NCBI GenBank assembly: GCA_900317555.1
Contig: ONHF01000005.1
Span: 1-64,000 of the forward strand
Direction: 5' to 3'
DNA length: 64,000 nt
Origin: an uncultured Lachnospiraceae bacterium
Lineage (GTDB): Bacteria; Bacillota; Clostridia; Lachnospirales; Lachnospiraceae
The position numbers and the translations under genes were made by a program. Below are positions 27,375 to 36,969 of the stretch, piece by piece (the stretch's first letter is position 1; each line of letters begins with the position of its first letter). The notes under the pieces were generated by a model, which saw nothing but the letters and a program-made list of their open reading frames with translations, did no database searches and was not told the origin of the DNA.

Positions 27375-29165
27375 TCACGCATTCCCGATAATACGGTATG
27401 CCCGGATCACAAACTGCAGGTTCTCCTCGCCGCGGAAAACATTGATCTGCGGATAGTATACCACATGGCAGATTCTGTCATGCCCGTCCCGCAGATCCGG
27501 CGCTGAAAAATCCCTGTCAAACAGAATCATCCTGACTCTCTGCCCGCTTTCCTCGATTCCTGTAAGCTGCAGAACATTCTGCGCCTTCCCGACGATCCTG
27601 TCCAGATGCAGCAGAAGATTTCTTACGACGAATAATGGTTTCGCGTTTTTCTCTCCAGTAGGCTCTAACAGATCCAGCTCGCGCACAAAATCCGGGGTGA
27701 CGCCGGAAGGAGGCAGCACCATATCGATACGCAGCGTATCTTCCATCTCTTCATCGGTAAGACTGCACTGCGCGTTCAGGCGTCTTCGAAGCTCTTCCTC
27801 ATTTTCGCGAAGCAGCGAAACGCCGGCAGCTCCCTGATGACCGCCGTAAGCAAGCAGCAGATCGCTGACTTTATGCAGTTCTTCAAAAAGATTATAAGCG
27901 TCCACTGACCTTCCAGAGCCCTTGAGGACACGTTTGTCTTTCATAGACGGCGTCAAAACAATGACCGGCCGCATATACTTCTCCCGGAGTCTTCCGGCGA
28001 CAATACCGGCAAGCGCTTCGTGGCACTCTTCCAGTCGTACAACGAGAACGCGGTCTGTTTTGCCGGTCTCCCGCCTCCTCGCATCGATCAGAGTACAGGC
28101 AGCAACGGTGTTCTCCTCGGTCATGGATTTTCGCTGCTCGTTCAATCCGCATAAAGCGAGTGCTCTTTCCCTCGCGCGCAGATCATTCGGTTCGAGAAAA
28201 AGCTGCAGGGCAAGGTCTGCTGTCTGCAGTCTGCCCGCGGCATTAATACAGGGGCCGATGACAAAGCCGGCATGATAGGTACCAAGCGGCTGGTCCGAAA
28301 GGCCGGCAGCTGCCTTCAACGCCAGAAGTCCCGTATTCTTCGGATTCTGCGCTTCCAGAAGGCCGCATTTTACAAGAATCCGGTTCTCATCAATCAGCGG
28401 CATAACGTCACAGACCGTCGCAATTCCGCAGAACGAAAGGAGTTCCCGCAGAACACGCTGTTCTTTCGTATCCCTGTCTGTTTCCGGCAGAGAAATGTCC
28501 GGCCGATCAAGAAGAACCTGTGCGAGCTTGAAAGCAACCGCCGCTCCGCAAAGATCCCGGAAAGGATAAGGGGTAAAACCCTGAACCGCGGGATACTTGG
28601 GCTCCACGATCGCGTCTGCAGGAGGATAGATATATCTTTTACTGCCATTTTCCTCCGTATACGGGATCTCGTGATGATCCGTCACAATAACCGTAATGCC
28701 TGCTTCCTTCGCTGCGCGCAGCGCCTTGGCTGCCGCGATACCGTTATCACAGGTAATGATCGTGTCAACGCCGTCCGCTGCGGCTTCCTGAACAAGCCGT
28801 TCGTTGATCCCGTATCCGTCGCGGATTCTTTCCGGCAAACGGACGTCGCAGTCCGCGCGAAGAAACGAAAACGTGCGGAATAAGATATAAGAGGAACAGA
28901 CGCCATCGGCGTCATAGTCACCGATAATGCGGATTTTTCTCCCGTCCCGGATTTTCTGCTGCAGAATATGAACAGCTTTGTCCAGATCGTGCAGGAGCGA
29001 AGGATCATACAGATCTTTCATGCTGCCGAATAAATACCGCTTTGCCTGTGCACTGTCCATGACGCCCCGGTTTCTCATAAGGCATGCAAGATAAACGGAA
29101 ACGCCGCAGTCTTTCGCGATCGCCTGAAAATCCGCATATTTGCGGAGTAGTATCCATTTAGCCAT
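27375..29165 (-). CDS. recJ: single-stranded-DNA-specific exonuclease RecJ
   Basis: A 596-residue 5'-3' ssDNA exonuclease of the DHH superfamily used in recombination and mismatch repair. Motifs: GDYDADGVCS, a DNGIAA block, VTDHHEIP, and in the DHHA1 part YGGHQGAAGVS, followed by an OB-fold and a C-terminal tail. Start MAKWILLRKY is the family norm. It appears monocistronic between two hairpin terminators. Confidence 0.95.
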   Translation of the reverse strand: MAKWILLRKYADFQAIAKDCGVSVYLACLMRNRGVMDSAQAKRYLFGSMKDLYDPSLLHDLDKAVHILQQKIRDGRKIRIIGDYDADGVCSSYILFRTFSFLRADCDVRLPERIRDGYGINERLVQEAAADGVDTIITCDNGIAAAKALRAAKEAGITVIVTDHHEIPYTEENGSKRYIYPPADAIVEPKYPAVQGFTPYPFRDLCGAAVAFKLAQVLLDRPDISLPETDRDTKEQRVLRELLSFCGIATVCDVMPLIDENRILVKCGLLEAQNPKNTGLLALKAAAGLSDQPLGTYHAGFVIGPCINAAGRLQTADLALQLFLEPNDLRARERALALCGLNEQRKSMTEENTVAACTLIDARRRETGKTDRVLVVRLEECHEALAGIVAGRLREKYMRPVIVLTPSMKDKRVLKGSGRSVDAYNLFEELHKVSDLLLAYGGHQGAAGVSLLRENEEELRRRLNAQCSLTDEEMEDTLRIDMVLPPSGVTPDFVRELDLLEPTGEKNAKPLFVVRNLLLHLDRIVGKAQNVLQLTGIEESGQRVRMILFDRDFSAPDLRDGHDRICHVVYYPQINVFRGEENLQFVIRAYRIIGNA

Positions 29166-29239
29166 ATTGCTGATTCAATCACACCTTTCCGTCTTTTCCG
29201 CCGGGCAAAACCGTGAAGCCGCTACCCTTATGATAATTG

Positions 29240-29281
29240 AAGGCAGTCCCCTGTGCCGCTTCTTGCGACGGGGACTGCCTT
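29240..29281. terminator. terminator after secDF
   Basis: A perfect 12-bp stem, AAGGCAGTCCCC (29240-29251) with GGGGACTGCCTT (29270-29281), lies 30 bp after the leftward secDF stop at 29312. The U-run on the leftward side is weak (CAATTAT). Confidence 0.7.
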
Positions 29282-29311
29282 ATCTTTATCTCTCAGAAAT
29301 CTGTAAGTCCG

Positions 29312-31642
29312 TCAGACGACGGTCTTCTCCCTGATTTTCTTTTCGCGGTCGGCCTTGCGCTGCTTCCTGTCCGCAGCGGCCTTCTGCGCCTGATACCTGC
29401 CGGAATCGTCATGTCCGGGTTTGAAGTGCTTCCGCAGAACGAACCAGAGCGCACCGGTGATACATACGGAAGAATAGGTTCCGCAGATGATGCCTGCCAT
29501 AATCGGAAGCGCGAACTCCCTGATCGAGGATACGCCCAGAATGAACAGTGTAAATACCATAAAGAACGTCGTCAGGGATGTGAAGATGGATCTCGAAAGC
29601 GTATCCGTAATACTTCTGTCCACAAGCTCCATCAGATCCTGATCTTTTCTGCGGGCTGCGAGATTCTCACGGATCCGGTCGAAGATAACGATCGTCGCGT
29701 TAATCGAGTAACCTACAATCGTCAGCATGCAGGCAATGAAGGTTGAGCCTACGCTGATTCGAAGCACCGCGTAAACCGTGAGAACTACAAGGACATCGTG
29801 TGCGAGCGCCAGAACTGCCGACGCGCCGAAACGCATATCCTTGAACCGGAACCAGATATACAGCAGCATCAGAGCAAGAGCTACAATCACGGCCTCCAGT
29901 GCGTCTTTCTTCATCTCTCCTGAAACCGTGGAACTGATTGTCTCTGCTGTAATCTTATCTTCCGAAACACCGAAGCCGCTCTTCAGTTTCTGGTTCAAAT
30001 CTTCACGCTCGCTGACATCGAGGGTTCTCGTCTTGAAGATAACGGAATTTCCGCCGGCAACCTTCTGCACCTGCACATTCGCGTCTCCGGTTACGCCTTC
30101 GAATACCGGAACAACCTGCTCATCCAGCTCTTTCAGCGAATAGTCCTTGTCGAACGTGACATTCGTTGAAGTGCCGCCGACAAAATCCAGACTGTAATTG
30201 AGTGCTCCGATACCATTCGCGTGATTTACCCCCATCGTTACCCAGCCGGTTACAATGCAGAGCAGTGAAACCGCGAAGAAGATCTTTCTCTTCTCAACGA
30301 ACGCAATCGTCTTTCTCTTCCTGCCGACACCGTAAAGCTTCTTGTCCCGAAGGCCCAGTACATAGAAAATGTTCATGAACCACTTGGTTACGAACAGCGC
30401 CGTAAACATCGAAAGAATAATACCGATTGCCAGTGTCTGCGCGAAGCCGCGGACACTGCCGCTTCCTAAAAGTCCAAGGACAGCCGCCGCGATAAGAGTC
30501 GTGACATTGCCGTCGATAATGGCGGAAAGCGCCTTGTTATAGCCGGCGTCAATAGCCGCCCGAACGCTCTTGTTCGCCGCGAGTTCTTCCCGTATTCTCG
30601 CAAAAACAATAACGTTCGCATCCACGGCCATACCGATCGAAAGCAGGATGCCCGCGATACCGGGCAGTGTCAGTGTTACATTAAAGCCGTTCAGGACAAG
30701 AACCATAAGTCCTGTGTAAATCAGCAGTGCGAGCGATGCCGCAAGGCCGGGAAGCAGATAAACTGCGAGCATGAAAACAATGACCATCGCCATGCCGATC
30801 ACGCCGGCTTTCAGCGAAGTACTGATAGCTTCCTGACCAAGCTGTGCGCCGACAACGTTGGAACGCAGCTCCTTCAGTTCAACCTTCAGGCCGCCGATCC
30901 GGATTGTAGACGCCAGATTCTTCGCGTCCTCGATCGTGCTCTCGCCGGTAATGACCGCCTGTCCGCCGGTAATCGCCTGCTGTACCTTCGGAACGCTGAT
31001 GAACTGTCCGTCATAATAAATGCCGATCGTTTCGCCCTTTTCAAAGGCGCGCTGCGTAGCCTCCGCGAATTTCTTCTTGCCTTCGTCCGTAAAAGTCAGC
31101 TCGACGACAATCTGCTTGTTGTTCATATTGTCGGACTGGTAGCCGGCCTGCGCGTTCGCAACATCCGTGCCCTGCAGCACCGCGTCGCCGGTCTTGATAA
31201 TATCCTTGAGCGATCTGGTGAGAGCATACTGATAGGAAGAATCCAGCTGATAGTTGGCATTGCCGGCATCGTCCGTCTGACGGATAAAATAAAGAGAGCC
31301 GGGACGGCCAAGGGCCTGTAAAATCGCGTTTGCGTCTGTTACGCCCGGGATCTCGATGTTGATTCTGTCGTCTCCCTCACGGTAAACCTGCGCCTCCGTG
31401 CTGTACTGCTCCACTCTTCGCTGCAGCTTGTAGACGGTATCATCCATATCTTCACTGGACGGCTTTTCCTCTCCTGCCGCCTGATACGTGATGCTGACAC
31501 CGCCGGCAAGGTCGAGCCCGAGCCTGATGTTGGACATCGCGCCGCTCTTTTCGGACCCGATTCCGAACACTGCCGTATAAATCAGTCCGCATAAAAGAGC
31601 CAGAAGCACGATCAGTCCGATGACCGCATTTCTCTTTTTCAT
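29312..31642 (-). CDS. secDF: protein translocase subunit SecDF (fused)
   Basis: The 776-residue fusion contains SecD (to about residue 440) and SecF (from about 455). SecD has GLDLAGGVSITYQ near the N-terminus, a periplasmic-type P1 domain, and six membrane segments including GMAVDANVIVFARIREE. SecF has LDFVGGTSTNVTF and SINATIVIFDRIRENLA. SecDF uses the proton gradient to pull secreted proteins across the membrane. Fusion of both halves is common in Firmicutes. It has its own promoter, which overlaps that of the divergent gene at 31804. Confidence 0.96.
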   Translation of the reverse strand: MKKRNAVIGLIVLLALLCGLIYTAVFGIGSEKSGAMSNIRLGLDLAGGVSITYQAAGEEKPSSEDMDDTVYKLQRRVEQYSTEAQVYREGDDRINIEIPGVTDANAILQALGRPGSLYFIRQTDDAGNANYQLDSSYQYALTRSLKDIIKTGDAVLQGTDVANAQAGYQSDNMNNKQIVVELTFTDEGKKKFAEATQRAFEKGETIGIYYDGQFISVPKVQQAITGGQAVITGESTIEDAKNLASTIRIGGLKVELKELRSNVVGAQLGQEAISTSLKAGVIGMAMVIVFMLAVYLLPGLAASLALLIYTGLMVLVLNGFNVTLTLPGIAGILLSIGMAVDANVIVFARIREELAANKSVRAAIDAGYNKALSAIIDGNVTTLIAAAVLGLLGSGSVRGFAQTLAIGIILSMFTALFVTKWFMNIFYVLGLRDKKLYGVGRKRKTIAFVEKRKIFFAVSLLCIVTGWVTMGVNHANGIGALNYSLDFVGGTSTNVTFDKDYSLKELDEQVVPVFEGVTGDANVQVQKVAGGNSVIFKTRTLDVSEREDLNQKLKSGFGVSEDKITAETISSTVSGEMKKDALEAVIVALALMLLYIWFRFKDMRFGASAVLALAHDVLVVLTVYAVLRISVGSTFIACMLTIVGYSINATIVIFDRIRENLAARRKDQDLMELVDRSITDTLSRSIFTSLTTFFMVFTLFILGVSSIREFALPIMAGIICGTYSSVCITGALWFVLRKHFKPGHDDSGRYQAQKAAADRKQRKADREKKIREKTVV

Positions 31643-31689
31643 AACAATCTCCTTACTATGGGCAGAGTATCCCCGCCCGCAACGGGCCT

Positions 31690-31717
31690 ATTATAACATA
31701 GTTCAAAAGCTTGTAAA
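31690..31717 (-). promoter_or_regulatory. secDF promoter
   Basis: Read leftward, TTTACA (31717-31712) and TATAAT (31695-31690) are 16 bp apart. The -35 box overlaps that of the divergent rightward promoter. Confidence 0.65.
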
Positions 31718-31739
31718 ACCTCTTTCTTCTTAGTAAAAT
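31711..31739 (+). promoter_or_regulatory. promoter of the CNNM/CBS protein gene
   Basis: TTGTAA (31711-31716) and TAAAAT (31734-31739) are 17 bp apart. Transcription would start near 31746, giving a leader of about 58 nt. AAGGAGG occurs early in that leader (about 31749), and no good ribosome-binding site is seen next to the ATG at 31804. Confidence 0.6.
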
Positions 31740-31803
31740 CACAATCACAAGGAGGCAGCCCGGCATAGTTTCAAGGCACACGGACTGCGCAATTACAAAA
31801 TCA

Positions 31804-33153
31804 ATGAACAACACCGCTTTTGTGGAACTTATCATTCTGATACTGCTGATCGCACTTTCGGCCTTTTTCTCTTCAGCGGAGACAGCGCTTTCTACGGTCA
31901 GCCGTGTTTCTTTAAAGACACTTGCCGATGGAGGAAACCGGCGCGCAGCTCTGGTCCTCTCGATTCTTGATCAGTACAGTAAAATGCTCTCCGCAATTCT
32001 GATCTGCAACAATGTCGTCAATCTGTCCGCGTCTTCTCTGTCCACCGCCCTGATCATCGGGTATTTCGGTCCGGGTTTTGTCTCCGTCGGGACCGCGGTT
32101 CTGACTGTCCTCATCATCTTATTCGGTGAAATTACACCGAAAAATATCTCAAGGATCCGCGCGCAGCAGATTGCCATGCAGGACGCACCGGTTATCCGCA
32201 CGCTGATGTTCCTCCTGACTCCCGTCATCTTCCTGATTGATCATCTGGCCGCCGGAATCATGAAACTGCTCGGCGTTGACCTGAACCAGAAAACCGCTCT
32301 TACCGAAAGTGAACTGAAAACCTATGTCGAAGTCGGCCGCGAGGACGGTGTCATCGAAAACCGCGAGAAGAAAATCATTTACAACGTCTTTGATTTCGGA
32401 GATTCGATCGCGCGCGATATCATGGTGCCCAGAATCGACATGGCCTGTGTCTCCTCCTCCGCCACCTATAACGATGTCATGAACACTTTCCGCCGGGAAA
32501 TGTTCACCAGGCTTCCTGTATATGAAGAGAATAACCAGGATCACATCATAGGTCATCTGAATATTAAGGATCTGGTTCTGCTGCGTGATCCGCAGCATTT
32601 CAATATGAAGCGGCTCCTGCATCAGTCCTATTACACATATGAATACAAAAAGACTGCCGATCTGTTAAAGGAAATGCAGCAGCATTCCTACGGCGTTGCT
32701 TTTGTTCTGGATGAATATGGCAACACAATCGGTATGATCACGCTGGAAGATCTGATTGAAGAAATAGTCGGCGATATCCGGGACGAATATGACAAGGATG
32801 AGGAAAAACAAATCCGCAAGTACGACGACCTCACCTACCTTGTCGACGGCTCGATGAGCCTGGATGATGTCAATGACGCGATCGGAAGCACCTTCTCTTC
32901 CGAAGACTATGATTCGATCGGAGGACTGATCATCGAGCAGCTCGAGCGCCTGCCGCAGAACGGCGAGTCTGTCACGCTCCAGGATGGAACTGTTCTGACG
33001 GTAAAGGGAATCCGCCGAAACCGGATCATGAAGGTTCTGATCCACCTTTCAGTTCTTCCTGTGAAAGATGAAGACAGCGGAGAAAAGAAAGAGGAAGAAA
33101 CCGCAGGTCAGTCTGCCGGACAGCCTTCCGTCCCGGAAAAGGCACAGCGGTGA
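31804..33153 (+). CDS. CNNM/CorC (HlyC)-type membrane protein with CBS pair
   Basis: This 449-residue protein has an N-terminal DUF21/CNNM membrane domain (about 1-185, ALSAFFSSAETALSTVSRVS), two CBS domains (about 205-330, including DIMVPR and VLDEYGNTIGMITLEDLIEE) and a C-terminal CorC/HlyC domain (about 345-425). Proteins of this kind are annotated as hemolysins but are better linked to Mg2+/Co2+ homeostasis. The last 25 residues are charged and low-complexity. The ATG fits the family N-terminus although its ribosome-binding site is unclear. The next gene overlaps by GTGA. Confidence 0.92.
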   Translation: MNNTAFVELIILILLIALSAFFSSAETALSTVSRVSLKTLADGGNRRAALVLSILDQYSKMLSAILICNNVVNLSASSLSTALIIGYFGPGFVSVGTAVLTVLIILFGEITPKNISRIRAQQIAMQDAPVIRTLMFLLTPVIFLIDHLAAGIMKLLGVDLNQKTALTESELKTYVEVGREDGVIENREKKIIYNVFDFGDSIARDIMVPRIDMACVSSSATYNDVMNTFRREMFTRLPVYEENNQDHIIGHLNIKDLVLLRDPQHFNMKRLLHQSYYTYEYKKTADLLKEMQQHSYGVAFVLDEYGNTIGMITLEDLIEEIVGDIRDEYDKDEEKQIRKYDDLTYLVDGSMSLDDVNDAIGSTFSSEDYDSIGGLIIEQLERLPQNGESVTLQDGTVLTVKGIRRNRIMKVLIHLSVLPVKDEDSGEKKEEETAGQSAGQPSVPEKAQR

Positions 33154-33764
33154 ACGCAATGGAAATCCGGATTTACAGTGAGGAACTGCGCGGACCTGCC
33201 GCACCCGGAAAAGAAAAGCAGGCGCAGATAAAGCATCTGCAGAAAGAGCTTCTGCGAAAGGCTCTGCGGGATACCGGAATATACTTCGCAGAACAGGAAG
33301 AACTGCCGCAGGTCCTGCATACAGCGTACGGAAAGCCATATTTTCCGTTCCTTCCGGATTTTCACTATAATTTCAGCGATTCCGGACGTTTTGTTGTACT
33401 GGCTGCTTCCAGAAAGGGTCCGGTCGGGATTGACCTTCAGCAGATTGTCCCGGTGCATGCAGGGATAGACAGAATGGCAGCGCGTTTTTACACAAGGGAA
33501 GAGGCGGACGCACTGTCGGCCATCTCCGGCGCTGCGGATAAAGAGCGAATGTTTTTCCGGCTGTGGACCATCAAGGAAGCTTATTTAAAATTTCTCGGTA
33601 TCGGACTCTCCGGCGGAATGAACCGTTATTCTCTTCGTTTTACCTCTCCTGCAGAGGGAGAAATTCTGCCGTACAGCGACGCGCCTGCAGGCGTATATGA
33701 AAAAGCCTCCTTCCGCTGCCTTACGGCTCCGGAAGAAGGCTATCTTATGACGATTGTATATTAA
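33150..33764 (+). CDS. 4'-phosphopantetheinyl transferase (Sfp type)
   Basis: A 204-residue enzyme that transfers phosphopantetheine from CoA to carrier proteins. Signature residues are VGIDLQQI (first Mg-binding Asp) and FFRLWTIKEAYLKFLGIGLS (the WxxKEAxxK motif). The length is typical of Sfp/AcpT types. It starts by GTG overlapping the upstream stop; an ATG nine bases later is an alternative. No carrier-protein or polyketide gene is nearby, so a broad or fatty-acid role is possible. Confidence 0.92.
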   Translation: MNAMEIRIYSEELRGPAAPGKEKQAQIKHLQKELLRKALRDTGIYFAEQEELPQVLHTAYGKPYFPFLPDFHYNFSDSGRFVVLAASRKGPVGIDLQQIVPVHAGIDRMAARFYTREEADALSAISGAADKERMFFRLWTIKEAYLKFLGIGLSGGMNRYSLRFTSPAEGEILPYSDAPAGVYEKASFRCLTAPEEGYLMTIVY

Positions 33765-33767
33765 TAC

Positions 33768-35549
33768 TTAATTCTCTTCGTCTTCGGTGGCAGTAGTCCT
33801 GATATGCAGCTCTTCCAGTTGTTTTTCGGTAACCTCGGAAGGTGCGCCCATCATAATATCCTGTGCATTCTTGTTCATCGGGAACGGAATGACTTCACGG
33901 ATCGAATCCTCGCCCGCAAGTAACATGACCATACGGTCAACGCCGGGCGCAATGCCCGCGTGCGGCGGCGCGCCATAGCAGAACGCGTTGTACATTGCAG
34001 GGAACTTCTTCTTCACATCCTCTTCGCCCAGTCTGACAAGCTCGAAAGCCTTGACCATGATTTCGGGATCATGGTTGCGCACCGCGCCGGAAGAAAGTTC
34101 TACACCGTTGCAGACAAGATCATACTGATCCGCCGTAATCGTGAGCGGGTCAATCTCGCCACGCTCGGCGGCAAGCAGTGTATCGAGGCCTCCCGAAGGC
34201 ATCGAGAACGGATTATGGCAGAATTCCAGTTCTCCGGATTCCTCTCCGATTTCGTACATCGGGAAGTCGACAATCCAGCAGAACGCATACTGCTCCTTAT
34301 CCATGTGGCCGGGTACTGCGGCTCCGAATGTTTTGACGAGAACACCGGCTGTCTTCTGGGCAAGTGTCTTCTTACCTGCGGAAATTCCGACGAAATCACC
34401 GGGGGCAAGGCCAAGCTTCTCCTTTACCACGTCTGCGACCGGCGATACAAACTTGGAGATACCTCCGACAAACGCTCCGTTCTCATCGACGCGGAACCAG
34501 TAAGGCTTGCTGCCGGCCTGCACTTCCACATCAGAAAGAAGCCTGTCGATTACCTTCCGGCTGCCCTGGAAGCCGGATACAACGACTGCCTTGACAACAT
34601 TTCCCTCAAACGGGCCAAAACCGCAGCCGCCGAGGACTTCGGTCGCATCCTGCACCGTCAGGTCAATCCGCAGGTCCGGTTTATCGGAACCGTATTTCTC
34701 CATCGCTTCCAGATAAGGAATCCGTTTGAACGGTGCGCTGCTCGCTCTGTTGTATTTGCCGAATTTAGCGAATACCGGCGGCAGAACATCTTCAAGTACC
34801 GCAAAAACATCTTCCTGCGTCGCAAACGCCATCTCCATATCCAGCTGATAGAACTCTCCCGGAGAACGGTCGCCTCTGGCGTCTTCGTCACGGAAGCACG
34901 GCGCGATCTGGAAATAACGGTCGAAGCCTGCTGTCATAAGCAGCTGCTTGAACTGCTGCGGTGCCTGCGGCAGCGCGTAAAATTTTCCGGGGTGCTTACG
35001 TGCGGGCACAAGATAGTCTCTCGCGCCTTCCGGAGAAGACGCGGTCAGAATCGGCGTTGTGATCTCGAGGAAGCCATGCTCTGTCATAGCCTGCCGGAGC
35101 GCGGCTACAACATTGCATCTTAAGATGATGTTCTTCTTGACCTCGGGATTACGAAGATCAAGATATCTGTACCGGAGTCTTGCGGTTTCGTCCGCCTCTC
35201 TTGAGTGATTGATTTCAAACGGAAGCTCATTATAACGGCAGCGGCCCAGAACGGTTACACTGTCCGGAACTACTTCGATTTCGCCGGTTGCCTGCTTCGG
35301 GTTCTTGGAGCTGCGTTCCCGGACAACACCGGTTACGCTGATCGTTGATTCCTTTGTGATCTCCTTGAATTTCTTCATCATTTCTTCGGTTTCCGCGACA
35401 AGCTGTGTCGTGCCGTAGAAATCGCGAAGGACGATGAATGCCAGATTTGCGGATACAATCCGCATATTCTCAAGCCAGCCGGAAAGCTGCACTTTCTTAC
35501 CGGCATCGCCGATGCGGAGTTCTCCGCATGTATGAGTACGATTCTGCAT
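33768..35549 (-). CDS. aspS: aspartyl-tRNA synthetase
   Basis: A 593-residue bacterial-type AspRS. It has an N-terminal anticodon-binding OB domain (LSGWLENMRI), class II motif 2 (FRDEDARGDRSPGEFYQLD), a bacterial GAD insertion domain and the C-terminal motif 3 (GIAPGVDRMVMLLAGEDSIR). It charges tRNA-Asp in the cytoplasm. It lies 71 bp after hisS, a frequent pair in Firmicutes, and shares that promoter. Confidence 0.97.
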   Translation of the reverse strand: MQNRTHTCGELRIGDAGKKVQLSGWLENMRIVSANLAFIVLRDFYGTTQLVAETEEMMKKFKEITKESTISVTGVVRERSSKNPKQATGEIEVVPDSVTVLGRCRYNELPFEINHSREADETARLRYRYLDLRNPEVKKNIILRCNVVAALRQAMTEHGFLEITTPILTASSPEGARDYLVPARKHPGKFYALPQAPQQFKQLLMTAGFDRYFQIAPCFRDEDARGDRSPGEFYQLDMEMAFATQEDVFAVLEDVLPPVFAKFGKYNRASSAPFKRIPYLEAMEKYGSDKPDLRIDLTVQDATEVLGGCGFGPFEGNVVKAVVVSGFQGSRKVIDRLLSDVEVQAGSKPYWFRVDENGAFVGGISKFVSPVADVVKEKLGLAPGDFVGISAGKKTLAQKTAGVLVKTFGAAVPGHMDKEQYAFCWIVDFPMYEIGEESGELEFCHNPFSMPSGGLDTLLAAERGEIDPLTITADQYDLVCNGVELSSGAVRNHDPEIMVKAFELVRLGEEDVKKKFPAMYNAFCYGAPPHAGIAPGVDRMVMLLAGEDSIREVIPFPMNKNAQDIMMGAPSEVTEKQLEELHIRTTATEDEEN

Positions 35550-35620
35550 ATTAATCTCCTGCGTTATGGCTGCGCTGCGTTTCTTTCCGCCGACTTTTCG
35601 GTCAGCGCAAGAGGACGCGC

Positions 35621-36880
35621 TTATTCCCTCGGGGACGCGTAGAACTCCTCGAAGCTTTCATAACCCTGCTCCGTCAGCTGCTGCTTCTGGAACTTCTTGT
35701 TCTTGTTCATGCGGACAACAAGCACGTCATTTCCGGCTGCGCGGTCTTTCTGCGCTGCGCGGATCGCTTCAAGAAGCTGCTTCGAAGGCAGATTCTTCTC
35801 CAGAAGATAAGCCTTCTTCCGCGCGCTGCCGGGAACCTTGAACACCTGTTCCATAAGAAGCAGGATAATCCGCTCAAAGCCGATTGAAAATCCGCAGGCA
35901 GGAACATCCTTTCCGGTGAACTTGCCGACCATGCCGTCATAGCGTCCGCCACCGCCCGCGCTGATTCCAAGCTCCGGCATGGCAATCTCGAAAATTGTAC
36001 CGGTGTAGTAGCTCATGCCGCGGACAATCGTGGGATCAAAGACCATACGGAACTGTGCTTGTTTTGCCGCTTCCACTGTCTCTACAGTTTCCCGCAGGGT
36101 CGGGATGACGTCTTCTTCAATAAAGCCGCCGAGCCTGTCTTCAAGAAAGGCAAGCTTATCATCCGCTTCTTCCAGCCCTTCGAAAAGCGCCGCATACGTA
36201 TCTATGGCCTTTTCGGGAAAGCCCTGCTCTTCGAGGTCTTTCTTCACGCCGTCAAGACCGATCTTGTCCATCTTGTCCAGGCTGATGAACACTTCATCAA
36301 AACGATCTTCCGGAAAGCCGGAGCAGGCAGCCATCGCCTTTAAAATGCGGCGGTCATTGATTCTGATCTGGAAGTTCTCAAATCCAAGTCTCCCAAGCGT
36401 TGTTGTCGTCGCAAGAATCAGTTCGATCTCCGCGAGGTTTGTAGGTTCTCCGATAATATCAATATCACACTGCATGAACTGGCGGTATCTGCCCTTCTGC
36501 GGCCGGTCCGCGCGCCATACATTTCCCATCTGCAGTGCCTTGAACGGTACCGGCAGTTCGTTTTCGTGATTGCTGTAATACCGTACCAGCGGAACAGTGA
36601 GATCATAGCGGAGTCCGCCGTCTACAAGGTCGGCCTCGCTCTTTACGTCGTCCAGACGCAGCTTTTCTCCGCGCTTTAAAATCTTGAAAATCAGTTTTTC
36701 GTTGTCTCCACCGGATTTGGATGTCAGGTTTTCGATGCTCTCGACACATGGCGTCTCGATTCTCTGAAATCCGAATTCCGCATAGGTCTTGCTGATGACG
36801 GAGATACAGTACTCGCGGATCTCCATCTCCTCCGGCATGATATCCTTCATACCGGTGACCGGTTTCTTCTTCAGTGCCAT
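35621..36880 (-). CDS. hisS: histidyl-tRNA synthetase
   Basis: A 419-residue class II synthetase. Motif 2 includes NVWRADRPQKGRYRQFMQCD, the histidine-binding loops read GMSYYTGTIFE and GGGRYDGMVGKF, and motif 3 includes CGFSIGFERI. The C-terminal anticodon-binding domain is present. It is the first gene of hisS-aspS; the 54-nt leader is too short for a T-box. Confidence 0.96.
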   Translation of the reverse strand: MALKKKPVTGMKDIMPEEMEIREYCISVISKTYAEFGFQRIETPCVESIENLTSKSGGDNEKLIFKILKRGEKLRLDDVKSEADLVDGGLRYDLTVPLVRYYSNHENELPVPFKALQMGNVWRADRPQKGRYRQFMQCDIDIIGEPTNLAEIELILATTTTLGRLGFENFQIRINDRRILKAMAACSGFPEDRFDEVFISLDKMDKIGLDGVKKDLEEQGFPEKAIDTYAALFEGLEEADDKLAFLEDRLGGFIEEDVIPTLRETVETVEAAKQAQFRMVFDPTIVRGMSYYTGTIFEIAMPELGISAGGGGRYDGMVGKFTGKDVPACGFSIGFERIILLLMEQVFKVPGSARKKAYLLEKNLPSKQLLEAIRAAQKDRAAGNDVLVVRMNKNKKFQKQQLTEQGYESFEEFYASPRE

Positions 36881-36940
36881 AGATTTTCCTCTTCTCTTCC
36901 GGCTTCCTTTTTCATCGAAGCATTCATTTCAAACATTGAA

Positions 36941-36969
36941 ATCATACTATCATTCCGGTGAATTTTCAA
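36941..36969 (-). promoter_or_regulatory. promoter of hisS-aspS
   Basis: Read leftward, TTGAAA (36969-36964) and TATGAT (36946-36941) are 17 bp apart, right next to the hypE stop codon. A small dyad ATTTCAA/TTGAAAT lies just downstream. Confidence 0.7.

Noticed and set aside
36881-36969. T-box leader upstream of hisS
   Set aside because: The promoter lies inside the 89-bp gap and leaves only about 54 nt of leader, too short for a T-box.
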